Positions 51,559 to 63,433 of a stretch of 64,000 nucleotides of DNA are shown here, piece after piece. The notes beneath the pieces were generated by a model, which was not told the DNA's origin, did not search any database, and saw only the letters and a program-made list of their open reading frames with translations. Position numbers and translations under genes: made by a program. Numbering within the stretch: position 1 is the first letter of the stretch; every line of letters starts with the position of its first letter. Origin of the DNA: Isoetes taiwanensis (lineage: Eukaryota; Streptophyta; Lycopodiopsida; Isoetales; Isoetaceae); NCBI GenBank assembly GCA_021234155.1, contig JAJEKV010000012.1:9948448-10012447 (forward strand), written 5' to 3'.

Positions 51559-51561
<3 letters not shown>
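49936..51561. repeat. Duplicated segment A
   Basis: From CCAATGGACTCAGAACG to GGTACAATTAAC this 1.6-kb segment recurs at 58072-59696 in the same orientation with few changes. It contains the last part of the array plus a small minus-strand gene. Confidence 0.9.
50312..51460 (-). CDS. Small spliced-looking gene, copy 1
   Basis: On the minus strand: a promoter-like region with AAACCCTAGCCGC (telo-box-like) and TTTAAATA near 51500; a short first exon ending ERSK|GTTACA near 51408; an intron ending TTATTTGTAG near 51345; a second exon with RRFRVWLIVCQQRHEILQEL and a Glu/Lys-rich coiled coil (EEIEDQLELLKKKRDEY); and a last open stretch at 50312-50623 (MGSVSWGRVMSSNL.. ending SSFLWRN). The exon joins are inferred from splice consensus and from conservation in copy 2. 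The product would be a small coiled-coil protein; I do not recognise the family. Confidence 0.45.

Positions 51562-51590
<29 letters not shown>
51562..51590 (+). repeat. T29 homopolymer
   Basis: A run of 29 T separates segment A from segment B. It would be a poly(A) tail if B were read on the minus strand. Confidence 0.9.
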
Positions 51591-51594
<4 letters not shown>

Positions 51595-54374
51595 AGTATT
51601 TTGGATATCATCTTCTTAGTTGTCAAATCATGAACTACACTGCAGATTTGCTATACGATGTCCTTTGGCCTATTGTTTGGTCTACTACTCATATGCTTTG
51701 TGCAAGTATAGTTTTGCATTTGCAAATGCATTAACTGGACTAAATATCCACTTGCTTTAACTGCAAGCCTCTTACCTAGACCAAAAATTGAGGGTTAGAT
51801 GTTTGGGTGCACCAAACAAATTGCATTGGTTTTTCACTTCTACAATATTTTTAAACATCCAGTAGACATGGATCTAATTGCAAGTCTGTCTATTGTTTCG
51901 TAAGATTATGAGCATGATATACACTTTATACATATGAATTGTCCCTTATTTTCTAATATAAACCATAGATTTAACTTGGAAGTGTTGGATCCACTCTAAT
52001 TGGAATGGTGGGCCAAGGGAATACATGAGATGAATTTTTTCCTAGGTTTTATGTATAATCTTAACTTTTTACCTTATTTCCATAACTTTAGGGTTGGTAA
52101 ATTTTCCTATCCCTAATCCTTCACGATGGCAAAAACGTAGACCCTAATCCGGCAAGACCTTTTTTTACGTTACAAATCCACATCCGTGTGCGGTTATTTA
52201 GGATATCTTTTGCACGATCTGCGGCTCGCGATATGTCTATTCTTCTTCCAATAGCAGATATGATCCTACCGGGTTGAAGCTTAAGATTACCCGGTTTATG
52301 GGTAGACGCAAAGGTGGATTTACCAAGTCCCAGGAAGGCGGTTACGCCGCATTATTCAAGTTCCAGTCCCTATGAAATTATGCCCTTCCATTACGCTAGT
52401 AAATCGAGCATGGATGTTCCAAAACTCCAAAGAAGCACCCCCGTCAACAAGAATGATGGCAACAATATCAATCGGGTTTCTAGTCTTTAATTATTTTCTA
52501 CTTCTAGCTCTAATTTATTTGCTAAATATAACTTGGCCTTTAGATCTAATGCCCGCCTTTACTACCTCCATTTTTTTTTTCTTTGGTAGTTTTTATGCCT
52601 TTTACCTCTGTGTACATTTTCTATAGTATTACAACCTGATTCTAACTCATAGCGGGATGGTTGCTATATTATTCACGTTACACATTTCGATTTCTTAGCC
52701 ATGTCTATTTCTTAGCCATATTATCCGTCTTTGGATATTGATTGTTTTGTAGATCTAAATTCAGCTTCCACCATAACAGATTTATGTATTTTCCATTATT
52801 GGCTCGTAGTCCATTTTCCAATAGCTATATTCGGTGGATGCATTAAGCGGCCTACATGTTCCCAAAAGTCGGCTATCAGGTCCTAATGTAGTTTTGATGC
52901 ATGGCACGGTGGCACAATATTTGATAATATTCCCTCAAATTATCTTAGCTTTGTATTTGTCGATTTAGATTCTAGTTTTACATAAGAGACTAATGTTTTT
53001 CCCAAATCTAGCGATTCGGATTCTATGTTTGTGCCATCTTTGCTATATGTCCGCACTTCTTATTGTCTTGTTGCATGCTCTATTCAAGGACACACGGGGC
53101 ACAAAAATCACGTAAATAAGTTCGTCATTGCTTTAATGGCAGCCTTAACCTTATCCTTTCCTTTCCGGGCTTTGGTGATAGTTGCCCTATAGATATTGTT
53201 CCCTTATGTGTTTTAATGTTGTAGCTCGGCTTGACATGCATTTAATGATGTCCCCCGCTTTTTCATGGTAGGCTTCAATTTGGTCGGGTGCATATACTCT
53301 AGAATCTTTGTAGAACTTCTGTCTTTCTTATTAGTCTACCTCGGTCCATTCTTTTTCTTACATGATGTCTATGGTCCATAACAGTCCATAATCTATGATA
53401 AACTTGGGATATTATGCTATATTTCTACTATATGTAGTAATGTAGTTCACACCTTATCTTGTTAAAAGATATAGTCTGGTCTATAGTCTGGTTTTGATGG
53501 GCTTTTACATACAGTTAATGTTTATCTAAGTATTTTTCCCTTAAATCGATTGGATGACCTATCTTGTTAGGTTTAAATTCATATTACATTATGATAGTAA
53601 CTATTCATGACTCTTGAATGTCACAATGTCTTGATTTTCAACTTTGCACTCTATGGCAAGATATGTCTCCGTGTCGGGTTATCTTATTTGTTAGTAGTAT
53701 AGATCTCTTGCACTTAAGTTGCATTTTCAGCTTATCTTATACACTCATAGCTTCTTTGTTGCTAATCTTAGCTTTTCTCGATATTATATTTGTGGTGAAG
53801 GGCGTTAAAGCCGAACAAGTTTATAGCTTACCCGTTAGTGGCTTTTGCATTTACCCAGTTCTTGGCTAACTTGCATTTGGTTCCACCGCAGTAACCAAAC
53901 TTGTTCCTCCATGTGAAGTTTTTATCATAGTAGCTTGGCTTAAAGGATTTTTGCTCGAACAAGACTTACGGACACTGTGCTTCCAAAGAAACACTATTTT
54001 TTCACTTGGATTTGAACATCTTTGCTTTGGAAATATGACTTCACTATTTTTGTGTCTTTACCTCTTACTTCAATCTAATTTCTAGCAGCCATCTTGTTCA
54101 AACGATGATGGTATTCTATGTCCTTTGTCATTTTCCATGTTTTAAGGTGCAAACATTAAAGTAATTTGTTGTCTTAATGAGCCTTCAAACTTAAAATGCT
54201 TGCTTATTGTTATCTTATTCTAATTAACGTCGTGTTTTTTCTATCTTTAGTCTTCTGATCATATCTTGCATTATTTTTTACTTAATACCTCAAATCAAGG
54301 CCCGAATTGGATAATCACCTGTATCTAGTTTGGGACTGCATTTAAAAGGCTTTTATGTCCAAATGGACTTAGGA
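51591..54374. repeat. Duplicated segment B (2.8 kb)
   Basis: From ATGTAGTATTTTGG to AATGGACTTAGGA this segment recurs at 55285-58060 in the same orientation, both times preceded by a T run. No gene is recognisable; frames are short and AT-rich. Differences between the copies cluster at CTG, CAG and CG positions. Read on the minus strand it would end in poly(A), like a retroposed transcript, but no target duplication was found. Confidence 0.85.
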
Positions 54375-55284
54375 GTCTTAATGGTGCGATGTAAATCGGG
54401 CTTAAAAGGGGTTTTTAATGTTACTTGGGTTTCTAGGTTTAACCTAGAACCTTGCTCGAGGTCGTGCTCTCTATTATGATATAATTTAACTATGAGATGA
54501 GGTCAGACATTCTTTTCTACATTATGTTACATTCTAACCACTTTATATTACTTTCTAACCACTGTTTAGTATTGTACACAGAATACAGCACATAAACTGC
54601 AAAAATGATGATATGGATTCCAACTCCAACTGGATTAAGGAACTTATTCTGCTCAAGTATGACAAATGCATGTTTTTAGTTCCAATGTTGCTGTACAAGC
54701 TGTAATGTCTGCATCAAGTGCAAGGAGGTACAAGGATTTATTGTGTACAACGAATTTTGTATCTTTCAATCTAAATTTGTAAGTTCTATTTGCATCAATA
54801 TGATTGTACATCGAACTCAAAATGTTAACATGCGTTCCACGTTCCACCAACCATGGGTTTTTATGGAAAGAGTTTTTCCATGGCTGGTTGTGTATCTTGA
54901 AAAAAACTTTTACACTATTATACCCTAGATTTCTCAAAACAGTCATCATCAAGATGCTGTTGAATGCTGATGCAACATCTCTATGGCCATCTCCTAGCAC
55001 TTTGCAACAACGAGTTCCTGAAAAATGGTATTGTGGGTATTGTGTTTCCTGACACTAAATGACAATCAGTTCCCTGGATTACAATATGACATCGAAAACA
55101 TGAGGAGTTCACTCAAGATAAACATGTAAGTTTCTGTTTTCTAAGAGTAGTTTTTATACGGGATTGGGTAGGGCCCCTGTGTTACAACAGGGCCCTACTC
55201 TCCCTGTTGTAACTGTATTGGAACTTAGATAAATTCCTATCTAAAAGGGGCCACCTAACCTGCGGCTGGTGGAAGGGTTTTTTT
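54375..55284. other. Spacer C between the two B copies
   Basis: AT-rich, with a 115-codon minus-strand open frame (54653-55000) lacking features. A hairpin with near-perfect GTAGGGCCC..TGT / ACAGGGCCCTAC arms lies at 55168-55198. Confidence 0.45.
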
Positions 55285-58060
55285 ATGTAGTATTTTGGAT
55301 ATCATCTTCTTAGTTGTCAAATCATGAACTACACTGCAGATTTGCTATACGATGTCCTTTGGCCTATTGTTTGGTCTACTACTCATATGCTTTGTGCAAG
55401 TATAGTTTTGCATTTGCAAATGCATTAACTGGACTAAATATCCACTTGCTTTAACTGCAAGCCTCTTACCTAGACCAAAAATTGAGGGTTAGATGTTTGG
55501 GTGCACCAAACAAATTGCATTGGTTTTTCACTTCTACAATATTTTTAAACATCCAGTAGACATGGATCTAATTGCAAGTCTGTCTATTGTTTCGTAAGAT
55601 TATGAGCATGATATACACTTTATACATATGAATTGTCCCTTATTTTCTAATATAAACCATAGATTTAACTTGGAAGTGTTCGGATCCACTCTAATTGGAA
55701 TGACTGGGCCAAGGGAATACATGAGATGAATTTTTTCCTAGGTTTTATGTATAATCTTAACTTTTTACCTTATTTCCATAACTTTAGGGTTGGTAAATTT
55801 TCCTATCCCTAATCCTTCACGATGGCAAAAACGTAGACCTAATCCGGCAAGACCTTTTTCTGTTACAAATCCACATCCAGGTCTGGTTATTTAGGATATC
55901 TTTGCACAGTCTGCAGCTCGCATATGTCTATTCTTCTTCCAATAGCAGATATGATCCGGCTGGGCTGAAGCTTAAGATTACCCGGTTTATGGGTAGACGC
56001 AAAGGTGGATTTACCAAGTCCGGGGAAGGCGTTTACGCATGATTATTCAAGTTCCAGTCCCTATGAAATTATGCCCTTCCATTACGCTAGGTAAATCGAG
56101 CATGGATGTTCCAAAGAACTCCAAGCAAGCACCCCGTCAACAAGAATAACAATATCAATCGGGTTTCTAGTCTTTAATTATTTTCTACTTCTAGCTCTAA
56201 TTTATTTGCTAAATATAACTTGGCCTTTAGATCTAATGCCCCGCCTTTACTACCTCCATTTTCTTTTTTTTCTTTGGTAGTTTGCCTATGCCTTTTACCT
56301 CTGCGGTACATTTTCTATAGTATTACAACCGATTCTAACTCATAGCGGGATGGTTGCTATATTATTCACGTTACACATTTCGATTTCTTAGCCATGTCTA
56401 TTTCTTAGCCATATTATCTGTCTTTGGATATTGATTGTTTTGTAGATCTAAATTCGGCTTCTTCCACCATAACATTTATGTATTTTCCATTATTGGCTCG
56501 TAGTCCATTTTCCAATAGCTATGTTCAAGTGGATGCATTAGCGGCCTACATGTTCCCAAAAGTCGGCTATCAGGTCCTAATGTAGTTTTGATGCATGGCA
56601 CAGTGGCACAATATTTCTGATAATATTCCCTTCAAGATCTTAGCTTTGTATTTGTCGATTTAGATTCTAGTTTTACATAAGAGACTAATGTTTTTCCCAA
56701 ATCTAGCTTATTTGGATTCTATGTTTGTGCCATCTTTGCTATATGTCCGCACTTCTTATTGTCTTGTTGCATGCTCTATTCAAGGACACGGGGGCACAAA
56801 AATCACGTAAATAAGTTCTGTCATTGCTTTAATGGCGCCTTAACCTTATCCTTTCCTTTCCGGGCTTTGGTGATAGTTGCCCTATAGATATTGTTCCCTT
56901 TATGTGTTTTAATGTTGTAGCTCGGCTTGACATGCATTTAATGATGTCCCCCTTTTTTTTCATGGTAGGCTTCAATTTGGTCGGGTGCATATACTCTAGA
57001 ATCTTTGTAGAACTTCTGTCTTTCTTATTAGTCTACCTCGGTCCATTCTTTTTCTTACATGATGTCTATGGTCCATAACAGTCCATAATCTATGATAAAC
57101 TTGGGATATTATGCTATATTTCTACTATATGTAGTAATGTAGTTCACACCTTATACTGTTGCAGCATATAGTCTGGTCTATAGTCTGGTTTTATGGGCTT
57201 TTACATACAGTTAATGTTTATCTAAGTATTTTTCCCTTAAATCGATTGGATGACCTATCTTGTTAGGTTTAAATTCATATTACATTATGATAGTAACTAT
57301 TCATGACTACTGAATGTCACAATGTACTGATTTTCAACTTTGCACTCTATGGCAATATGTCTCCGTATCAGGTTATGCGCTGTTAGTAGTATAGATCTCT
57401 TGCACTTAAGTTGCATTTTCAGCTTATCTTATACACTCATAACTGCTGTTGCTAATCTTAGCTTTTCTGATATTATATTTGTGGTGAAGGGCGTTAAGCC
57501 GAACAAGTTTATAGCTTACCTTGTTAGTGGCTTTTGCATTTACCCAGTTCTTGGCTAACTTGCATTTGGTTCCACCGGGTAACCAAACTTGTTCCTCCAT
57601 GTGAAGTTTTTATCATAGTAGCTTGGGCGAAAAGGATTTTTGCTCGAACAAGACTTATGCACTGTGCTTCCAAAGAAACACTATTTTTTCACTTGGATTT
57701 GAACATGCTGCTTTGGAAATATGACTTCACTATTTTTGTGTCTTTACCTCTTACTTCAATCTAATTTCTAGCAGCCATCTTGTTCAAACGATGATGGTAT
57801 TCTATGTCCTTTGTCATTTTCCATGTTTTAAGGTGCAAACATTAAAGTAATTTGTTGTCTTAATGAGCCTTCAAACTTAAAATGCTTGCTTATTGTTATC
57901 TTATTCTAATTAACGTCGTGTTTTTTCTATCTTTAGTCTTCTGATCATATCTTGCATTATTTTTTACTTAATACCTCAAATCAAGGCCCGAATTGGATAA
58001 TCACCTGTATCTAGTTTGGGACTGCATTTAAAAGGCTTTTATGTCCAAATGGACTTAGGA
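55285..58060. repeat. Duplicated segment B'
   Basis: This is the second copy of B. It ends at the same base (GGACTTAGGA) but is then joined directly to A' sequence. Confidence 0.85.
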
Positions 58061-58071
58061 ACGCCGGCATT

Positions 58072-59696
58072 CCAATGGACTCAGAACGCCGGCATTATGC
58101 AGGTTACCAAGTTTTGCGGGCAGAAGACCACCCCATCTCCAAGAAGCTCCAAAGCGCCTCATATCCAGCACTCCTGTAGTCAATTGGCTTGGGAGGTGGC
58201 TGTGGAATACTGCCATGTGTGGCGTTCGTGTTCCCTTCTTTGGAGAAATTGACCGTGTAACCTGGTCACTAGGGTAATGCCGCCATTCCGGACATAATGG
58301 CAAAGTCGAATCGCCATTCCGGAGACCCCTGAGGAGGCGGATTGTTCCAAGGGAAGCATTGATCGTGAAAAAAATCATATTGCTGTGGAGATTCTAATTC
58401 TCGTGAGCGTCCTGTGCAATGCAGCCTGCTTAGTGACCATGTCACGGTCAATTTCTCCAAAGAAAGGAACTAGGATATACACCATTTATGTTGTCTTTAT
58501 CTAAGCCATGCAACAGAATAATATTTTGGCGTTCCACCCTTATCTCCATCTTCAATACTTGACATACTTGGCTTTGACTGTCATCATCTAGGCAAGAATC
58601 TGCTCCATCCTTTTCTTTCTCTACTCTTTGGTTTTGATTGTCATCAACTATCTCAGCATTATCTAAGCCATGAGTTAAATTCGAGCTCATAACCCTACCC
58701 CAAGAGACGGACCCCATCGAACGCAACCAATTCGTCGATATGTCCGTGAGATTGCACATTCCAATTGGGATTTTAAATTTCTATATTGATAATCCTTATT
58801 GACCGATTTGAGCATAGGATCTTCAGATTTTGCAATGCTATGTAGATGAGTCTGCTTAATCATATGCAAGAGGAGATGCTGCTATTCCCACTTCAATCCA
58901 AGACCGAGCCTATCTAACAATAACATCCTTAGATTGAATATGAGAATATAAGTATAAGAAATGCTAGAACAAAAGATAACTGATTATAAAGATCCAAAAC
59001 TTGAACAAAATACTCAAATATTCTCAAATACTTATCCAATGTCGCTCGAGTACACTCGAATACTTATCTAAATAAACTTGAATACACTATGATTAGAGTA
59101 CAAATATCATTAAAAAAATGTCGAGATCGTGAGGTTGCCTCAAAGGTGGAAGAGGAAACACCTCACACTCAATGTCGCCAAGACATCCAATAATGCCTTC
59201 AAAGAAATCCACTCTCCCGCAAATAATTTGCCAACTTCTCTCCAAATACCGACGGTGCAAGATTATCGAGGGGCAAGCTATTGTATTCATCTCTCTTCTT
59301 CTTCAACAGCTCTAGCTGGTCTTCTATTTCCTCTAATGCTTCATCTTCGCAACTGCATAGTTCCTGGAGGATTTCGTGACGCTGCTGGCACACGATCAAC
59401 CATACTCTGAAACGTCTTTCCAATGGCGCGTTATTCAGATAGTAGGGCGAGGCATCCCGCATCCTCACATTAGAAAGAGCTACAAATAAGGGGCTTAAGA
59501 ACGATAATGAACAAGGAGTGATTATGAGAAAGGAAATACAAAATGTAACCTTAGATCGCTCCAAAACGCTGGGATGCTTGCTAGAACTAGATGTGAAGGC
59601 CAAGCTCTTGTTGCCTCAACCAAGAATATTTAAAGCGGCTAGGGTTTTGGATGTCGGGGTTTTTGCTTCAATTCAACCTTTGTAGGTACAATTAAC
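58072..59696. repeat. Duplicated segment A'
   Basis: This is the second copy of A, so the overall order is A-B-C-B'-A'. A 20-bp scrap of the array (ACGCCGGCATT) is duplicated at the B'/A' junction. Confidence 0.9.
58448..59600 (-). CDS. Small spliced-looking gene, copy 2
   Basis: Same layout as copy 1: last open stretch 58448-58759 with identical amino-acid sequence, coiled-coil exon around 59200-59480 and a first exon upstream near 59560. The coiled-coil exon reads further than in copy 1 at one point (LAPSVFGEKLANYL), indicating that indels in one of the copies hide the true frame. The lack of change in the last open stretch suggests either recent duplication or constraint. Confidence 0.45.
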
Positions 59697-59699
59697 TTT

Positions 59700-60080
59700 T
59701 TTTTTTTGCCAACGCCGATATTGACCGCTTTTTTTGTCGGTATATCCGCCGAGCATCGACGTTTTATATCGAACGCCGATTATCGACGCCGCGGCGCCGA
59801 CATCGACGCCGCTGTAATATTTCCGAACAGGCGGAAAACCCGTGACCTATTTCGAGCAAGCAAGAAACTTGGAGGAGCGTTTATTCCGGGATTTTTTTGG
59901 CGCCCATCGGTCTTGAAGCCCATTTCCTTTGCCAAGCAAGCTCCAGAAGGTATGTGCTTGGATCAACCATCTCTTTTTTTGAATCCATGCTTGTTTTTTT
60001 CCAAGTTTTAGGGCTTTATGTTCTTGTTGTTTGTTCTTCCCATTCTCATCAATCTTGGCCTCTTTTAGTTAATTCTTCCA
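59700..60080 (+). other. GC-rich palindrome-containing block and possible exon with donor
   Basis: The block has CGCCGATA, ATCGACG and GCGGCGCCGAC motifs related to the 17-mer family, then a stretch ending CCAGAAG|GTATGT, a good donor consensus, at about 59948. It could be the first exon of the gene-like region to 61100 or the end of a DNA transposon. Neither can be decided. Confidence 0.3.
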
Positions 60081-60084
60081 TCCC

Positions 60085-60445
60085 CTTTCCATTTTGATCC
60101 CTTCCAATGTTTCTATCCTCATATTTGCCATGCCCTTTTTTATTCTTGCTTCTTTGCTCTTCCAAATTCTTGCTTCTTCTTCCTTCTTCCAAATCCCTCC
60201 CTCTTCTATATTCTTTTTCGAATTCTTACATCCCTTTCTCTCATCATCTCTTCCTCTATTTCTTCTTCTTCTATTTCTGCTTCATCATCCTCCTCCACTT
60301 TTTCTTCTTCTTCCTCCTCCTCCTCCATTCTTCTTCTTCGAATTCTTTTTCATCATTCGTTTTTCCTCTTCGATTCTTCCTCTATTCTTTTCTTCGTCGA
60401 CGAAGGACGGCTTCCTTTGTTTTTGTTTTTTTCTTTTTTTAATGC
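60085..60445 (+). repeat. Polypyrimidine (TTC/CTT/CCT)n tract
   Basis: About 360 bases almost purely C and T on the plus strand, including long (TTC)n and (CCT)n stretches. Open frames here (Phe, Leu, Ser and Pro only) are artefacts of composition. Confidence 0.85.
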
Positions 60446-60589
60446 AAGGTCGATGAACGACCTTGCAATGTTTTGTTTCTTACTTAGTTTAATATATTTT
60501 TCTAACCATTGGATGTCTTGTTTTGCATGCATAACTCCTAACAAAATGCGTTGCTTTTGCGAACGACAACGAACACCTTGTACTTATTC

Positions 60590-61091
60590 CAGGTAAGAAT
60601 TTATTTTTAATACGTTTAAGTTTAATGCTTTGTTTAGGTTTAAAAAAACTTGGGGAGACTTGGGCAAGGGGCATGGTCGACTCCACCTTGAGTGGAGGGG
60701 ACTAAGTGCTTCGGATCCAAGCTCACCTACTACTCTTGTAAATTTATTTGCTAATGTATTTAGGGTAATCCACGAATCCTTTTTTTCTTTGTATTTTTTT
60801 ATGCATTGTCGATAAATTAGTTTAATTTGGTTTGTAGGTATGGCCCCAAATGTGAAGACACAAATGCTTAGTGAGATTAGACGTGTGCTCATAAATGAGA
60901 TATGTGCCAACGAAAGTCCCGACAGGGAGACGCAAACTGGTCAACGTCTCGACCATTTTGTAAGGCATGTCCAAAGGAAGTGTCAAAATGAGTTAGCCAT
61001 GAGGTATTACCTTCCCTTGTTCTTAATCATGATCAATATCGTACTCATGTTTGATTTACGTTATGCAGACACGACCAGAAGAAGATACTGA
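60590..61091 (+). CDS. Gene-like exons, unrecognised
   Basis: TTATTCCAG near 60593 and TTTGTAG near 60838 are acceptor-like. From ATG 60840 the reading MAPNVKTQMLSEIRRVLINEI and onward (QRLDHFVRHVQRKCQNELAMR) ends at a GTATTA donor-like site near 61001. The product would be charged and helical, without a known domain. It may be an exon of a DNA-transposon accessory gene; that is conjecture. Confidence 0.3.
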
Positions 61092-61795
61092 TAAAACATG
61101 CTGATATGGAAAAAGTCCCGATAGAAGAAGCGACTCGACCCCATTGGATGAACGAAGCGTCATTCGTACTCTAATGCTTAGCACAAGTCGTAGACGTATA
61201 TCTAGATTAATATAAAGGGACTAAGGACTTGTGTTGTGTTGCAGTCTTGCAAGGCCAACATATTGTCACGAGAGGAGAAGCGGTAACTTCGAGGCGACTT
61301 TGGCAAAGAAGGTACGACGCAGAATCGGAGCGCTTATGCTACCAACATGACTGGATCTGGTGGTTATAGTAATTTTAACAGCTTTGTGCCAAACAATCCT
61401 TAAACGCCCAACGACTAGAGATGATCGCGAAAAGGGCTAATCGATTGGGTACGCGGCGCCATCCGACACGCTCTTGGTGAAAAGGGTGATGTATGTATTA
61501 TTCACTACATAATTCTTTGCAAGTATTTAGCTTTAAGCTTCGTGGATATGTTTTCATGGCATGGCTTAATGAGGAAGACGAGAGGTCATACGGTAGAAGC
61601 AGCCTTGAACTCTTCGATTTTTATGTTATGTCTCGCTATTCTCCAACTCCAAGTGTGGTGAATAGACTTTACGTATTTTGTAGTTCAATGATACATTAAC
61701 TTTTGTTGAATATGATTTTGAAAGTATATTTTCTCACTACTTTTTATATTTTGATTACGTGTACGCCTCTGATACCTAAGTCTATTTTAAGAACG
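61092..61795. other. Unassigned stretch
   Basis: Low coding signal. An open frame of 68 codons (61493-61699) has no features. Confidence 0.35.
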
Positions 61796-61799
61796 ATCT

Positions 61800-61895
61800 T
61801 TAATTGATTAATTTAGATTTTAATTAGATTTTAATTGATTAATTTAGATTTTAGTTGATTTTAATTAGATTTTAATTGATTAATTTAGATTTCTC
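61800..61895. repeat. AT-rich minisatellite
   Basis: Irregular tandem copies of TTAATTGATTAATTTAGATTT and TTTTAATTAGA, unit about 20-30 bp. Confidence 0.7.
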
Positions 61896-62012
61896 CAAAT
61901 ATTTTATTTGATAAATAAAATTCGAAGTCTTTACAACTTAATATGTCTTAAATTGCACCCATTAAATTTTTTAATTTTTTTAAATTTTTGAATTTTTTTT
62001 TTATATTTAGAG

Positions 62013-62162
62013 ACGTCGATGATCGACGTCCACCGTGGCACGCCACCTGGCATGGCAGCGCGTGGGTTTGCCACTCACCGCCCACTAAACGTCGATGATC
62101 GACGTCCATCGTGGCACGCCATCGTGGCACGCCACCGCAGGCTGAACGACGATCATCGACGT
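62013..62162. repeat. Three palindromic 17-mers with GTGGCACGCCA repeats
   Basis: ACGTCGATGATCGACGT at 62013-62029 and 62089-62105 and a variant at 62146-62162, with several copies of CGTGGCACGCCA between. This is the same combination of motif types as at 44.6 kb. Confidence 0.65.
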
Positions 62163-62254
62163 TCAGCGTGCGGTGACGCTGGACGCTGTGAATGTTTAAA
62201 TGCACCTAGAAAAGGATATCCTTCAGAAAAGGATGGTGCACTGCAGGACCTTGG

Positions 62255-62357
62255 GATCCATTATGTGTTTCATGTAAGTCAACTGAAGCGTGTTATACTA
62301 GATACAGATAATGTGGTTAGTTCTGAGAGTATACCACTTGTCTTAACTCCTTTATAA
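62255..62357 (+). pseudogene. Fragment of a gypsy integrase C-terminus
   Basis: The reading HYVFHVSQLKRVILDTDNVV matches the conserved block (V.HVSQLKK) just upstream of the chromodomain in chromovirus polyproteins. Only about 30 residues remain and no flanking LTR is visible. Confidence 0.5.
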
Positions 62358-62369
62358 CGCCAGAACATC

Positions 62370-62500
62370 CATTAACATCCAACATATAAAAATTAAATCC
62401 CCCAACACATAACAACCAACACATAACAACCATTGACATTAACAAGCAACACATAACTACCATTGACATTAATTAACACAACCATTGGGTCCAACACATT
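62370..62500. repeat. Short AACA-rich direct repeats
   Basis: Copies of CAACACATAACAACCA and ACCATTGACATTAA are repeated two to three times. No function is suggested. Confidence 0.6.
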
Positions 62501-62934
62501 TAAATTAAAATCCCCCTTAAACCCTTTGGTTTGGGTGCATATTCACACGGAGGTGACTCCGGGCAATGAGAGCTGTTGGATAGGCATATTCACCCCTTAT
62601 TCCTTAATCTACACCGTACGTAAAGTTCCTCATTTGTGGGGTATGCAAGTACAAAATTTGCTATACTGTATAACAAGATTCGCAAAATACTATAAGATTT
62701 CAAGCGGAATACTATATGGTGTTGATTTCGTACGTGCAAAATACAATTATGAGGGCTCTCGCTGCCCTATGTCACCCCCCGTGTGAATATGTAGCATAAT
62801 AACAGGGGGTTTTCTTTGTGTTTTTGTACGCTTTTCACTAAGGTTTTCCTATGATTTCATGATGTATTCAAATGGATGTACTAATGCGTACATCTAGAGT
62901 GCATCATTTCTGAGCCATTGATTTTAGCCTTTTT

Positions 62935-63345
62935 TTTTTCAATGGTCAACAACCAATGGCTCACAACAAAAGCCCTTTTTTTGTGCGTGTGGTGCATAAT
63001 GGTCAACAACCAATGGCTCACAACAAAACCCCTCTTTTTGTGTGTGTGGTGCATAATGGACACATGAAGGGCTTGAAGGGCGCATGAAGGACTTGAAGGG
63101 TGCATGTAGTGCAGTTTCCCCGCCGGCAACACATTTTTTATCATAACTTTTGATCCAGAGCTCTGTTTCAGATGATTGTTATTGCGTTGGAAAGCTCTCT
63201 CCGAGATCTTTTTGATAGTGTATGATATGGATATGTTTGGTTAAGTTATCTATGCTAAAACAGCAATTTTTCGGCCAGGTTGGGCACATGAAGGGCTTGA
63301 AGGGCGCATGTAGTGCAGTTTCCCCGCCGGCAACACATTTCAAAA
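62935..63345. repeat. Two interleaved direct-repeat families
   Basis: A unit of about 58 bp (AATGGTCAACAACCAATGG.. GTGTGGTGCATAATGG) occurs twice in tandem from 62940. A second unit (CACATGAAGGGCTTGAAGG.. GTTTCCCCGCCGGCAACACA) occurs at 63060-63133 and again at 63284-63341. Confidence 0.75.
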
Positions 63346-63389
63346 TCTGCAAAGACTTGATTGGTGAATTGATTCTTTAAGAAAGAATC

Positions 63390-63433
63390 AAGATAAGATA
63401 AGATAAATAAGATAAGATAAGATAAGATAAGAT
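63390..63433 (-). repeat. (TTATC)n tail of the second LINE 3' end
   Basis: Read on the minus strand this is the terminal tail of the retroposon that follows. The unit is five bases, against six in the copy at 1.8 kb. Confidence 0.75.

Noticed and set aside
51591-54374. Segment B as a processed pseudogene
   Set aside because: A T run at one end fits, but no coding sequence or target-site duplication could be found.
60085-60445. Phe/Leu/Ser/Pro-rich open frames as membrane proteins
   Set aside because: They are the direct translation of a polypyrimidine repeat.
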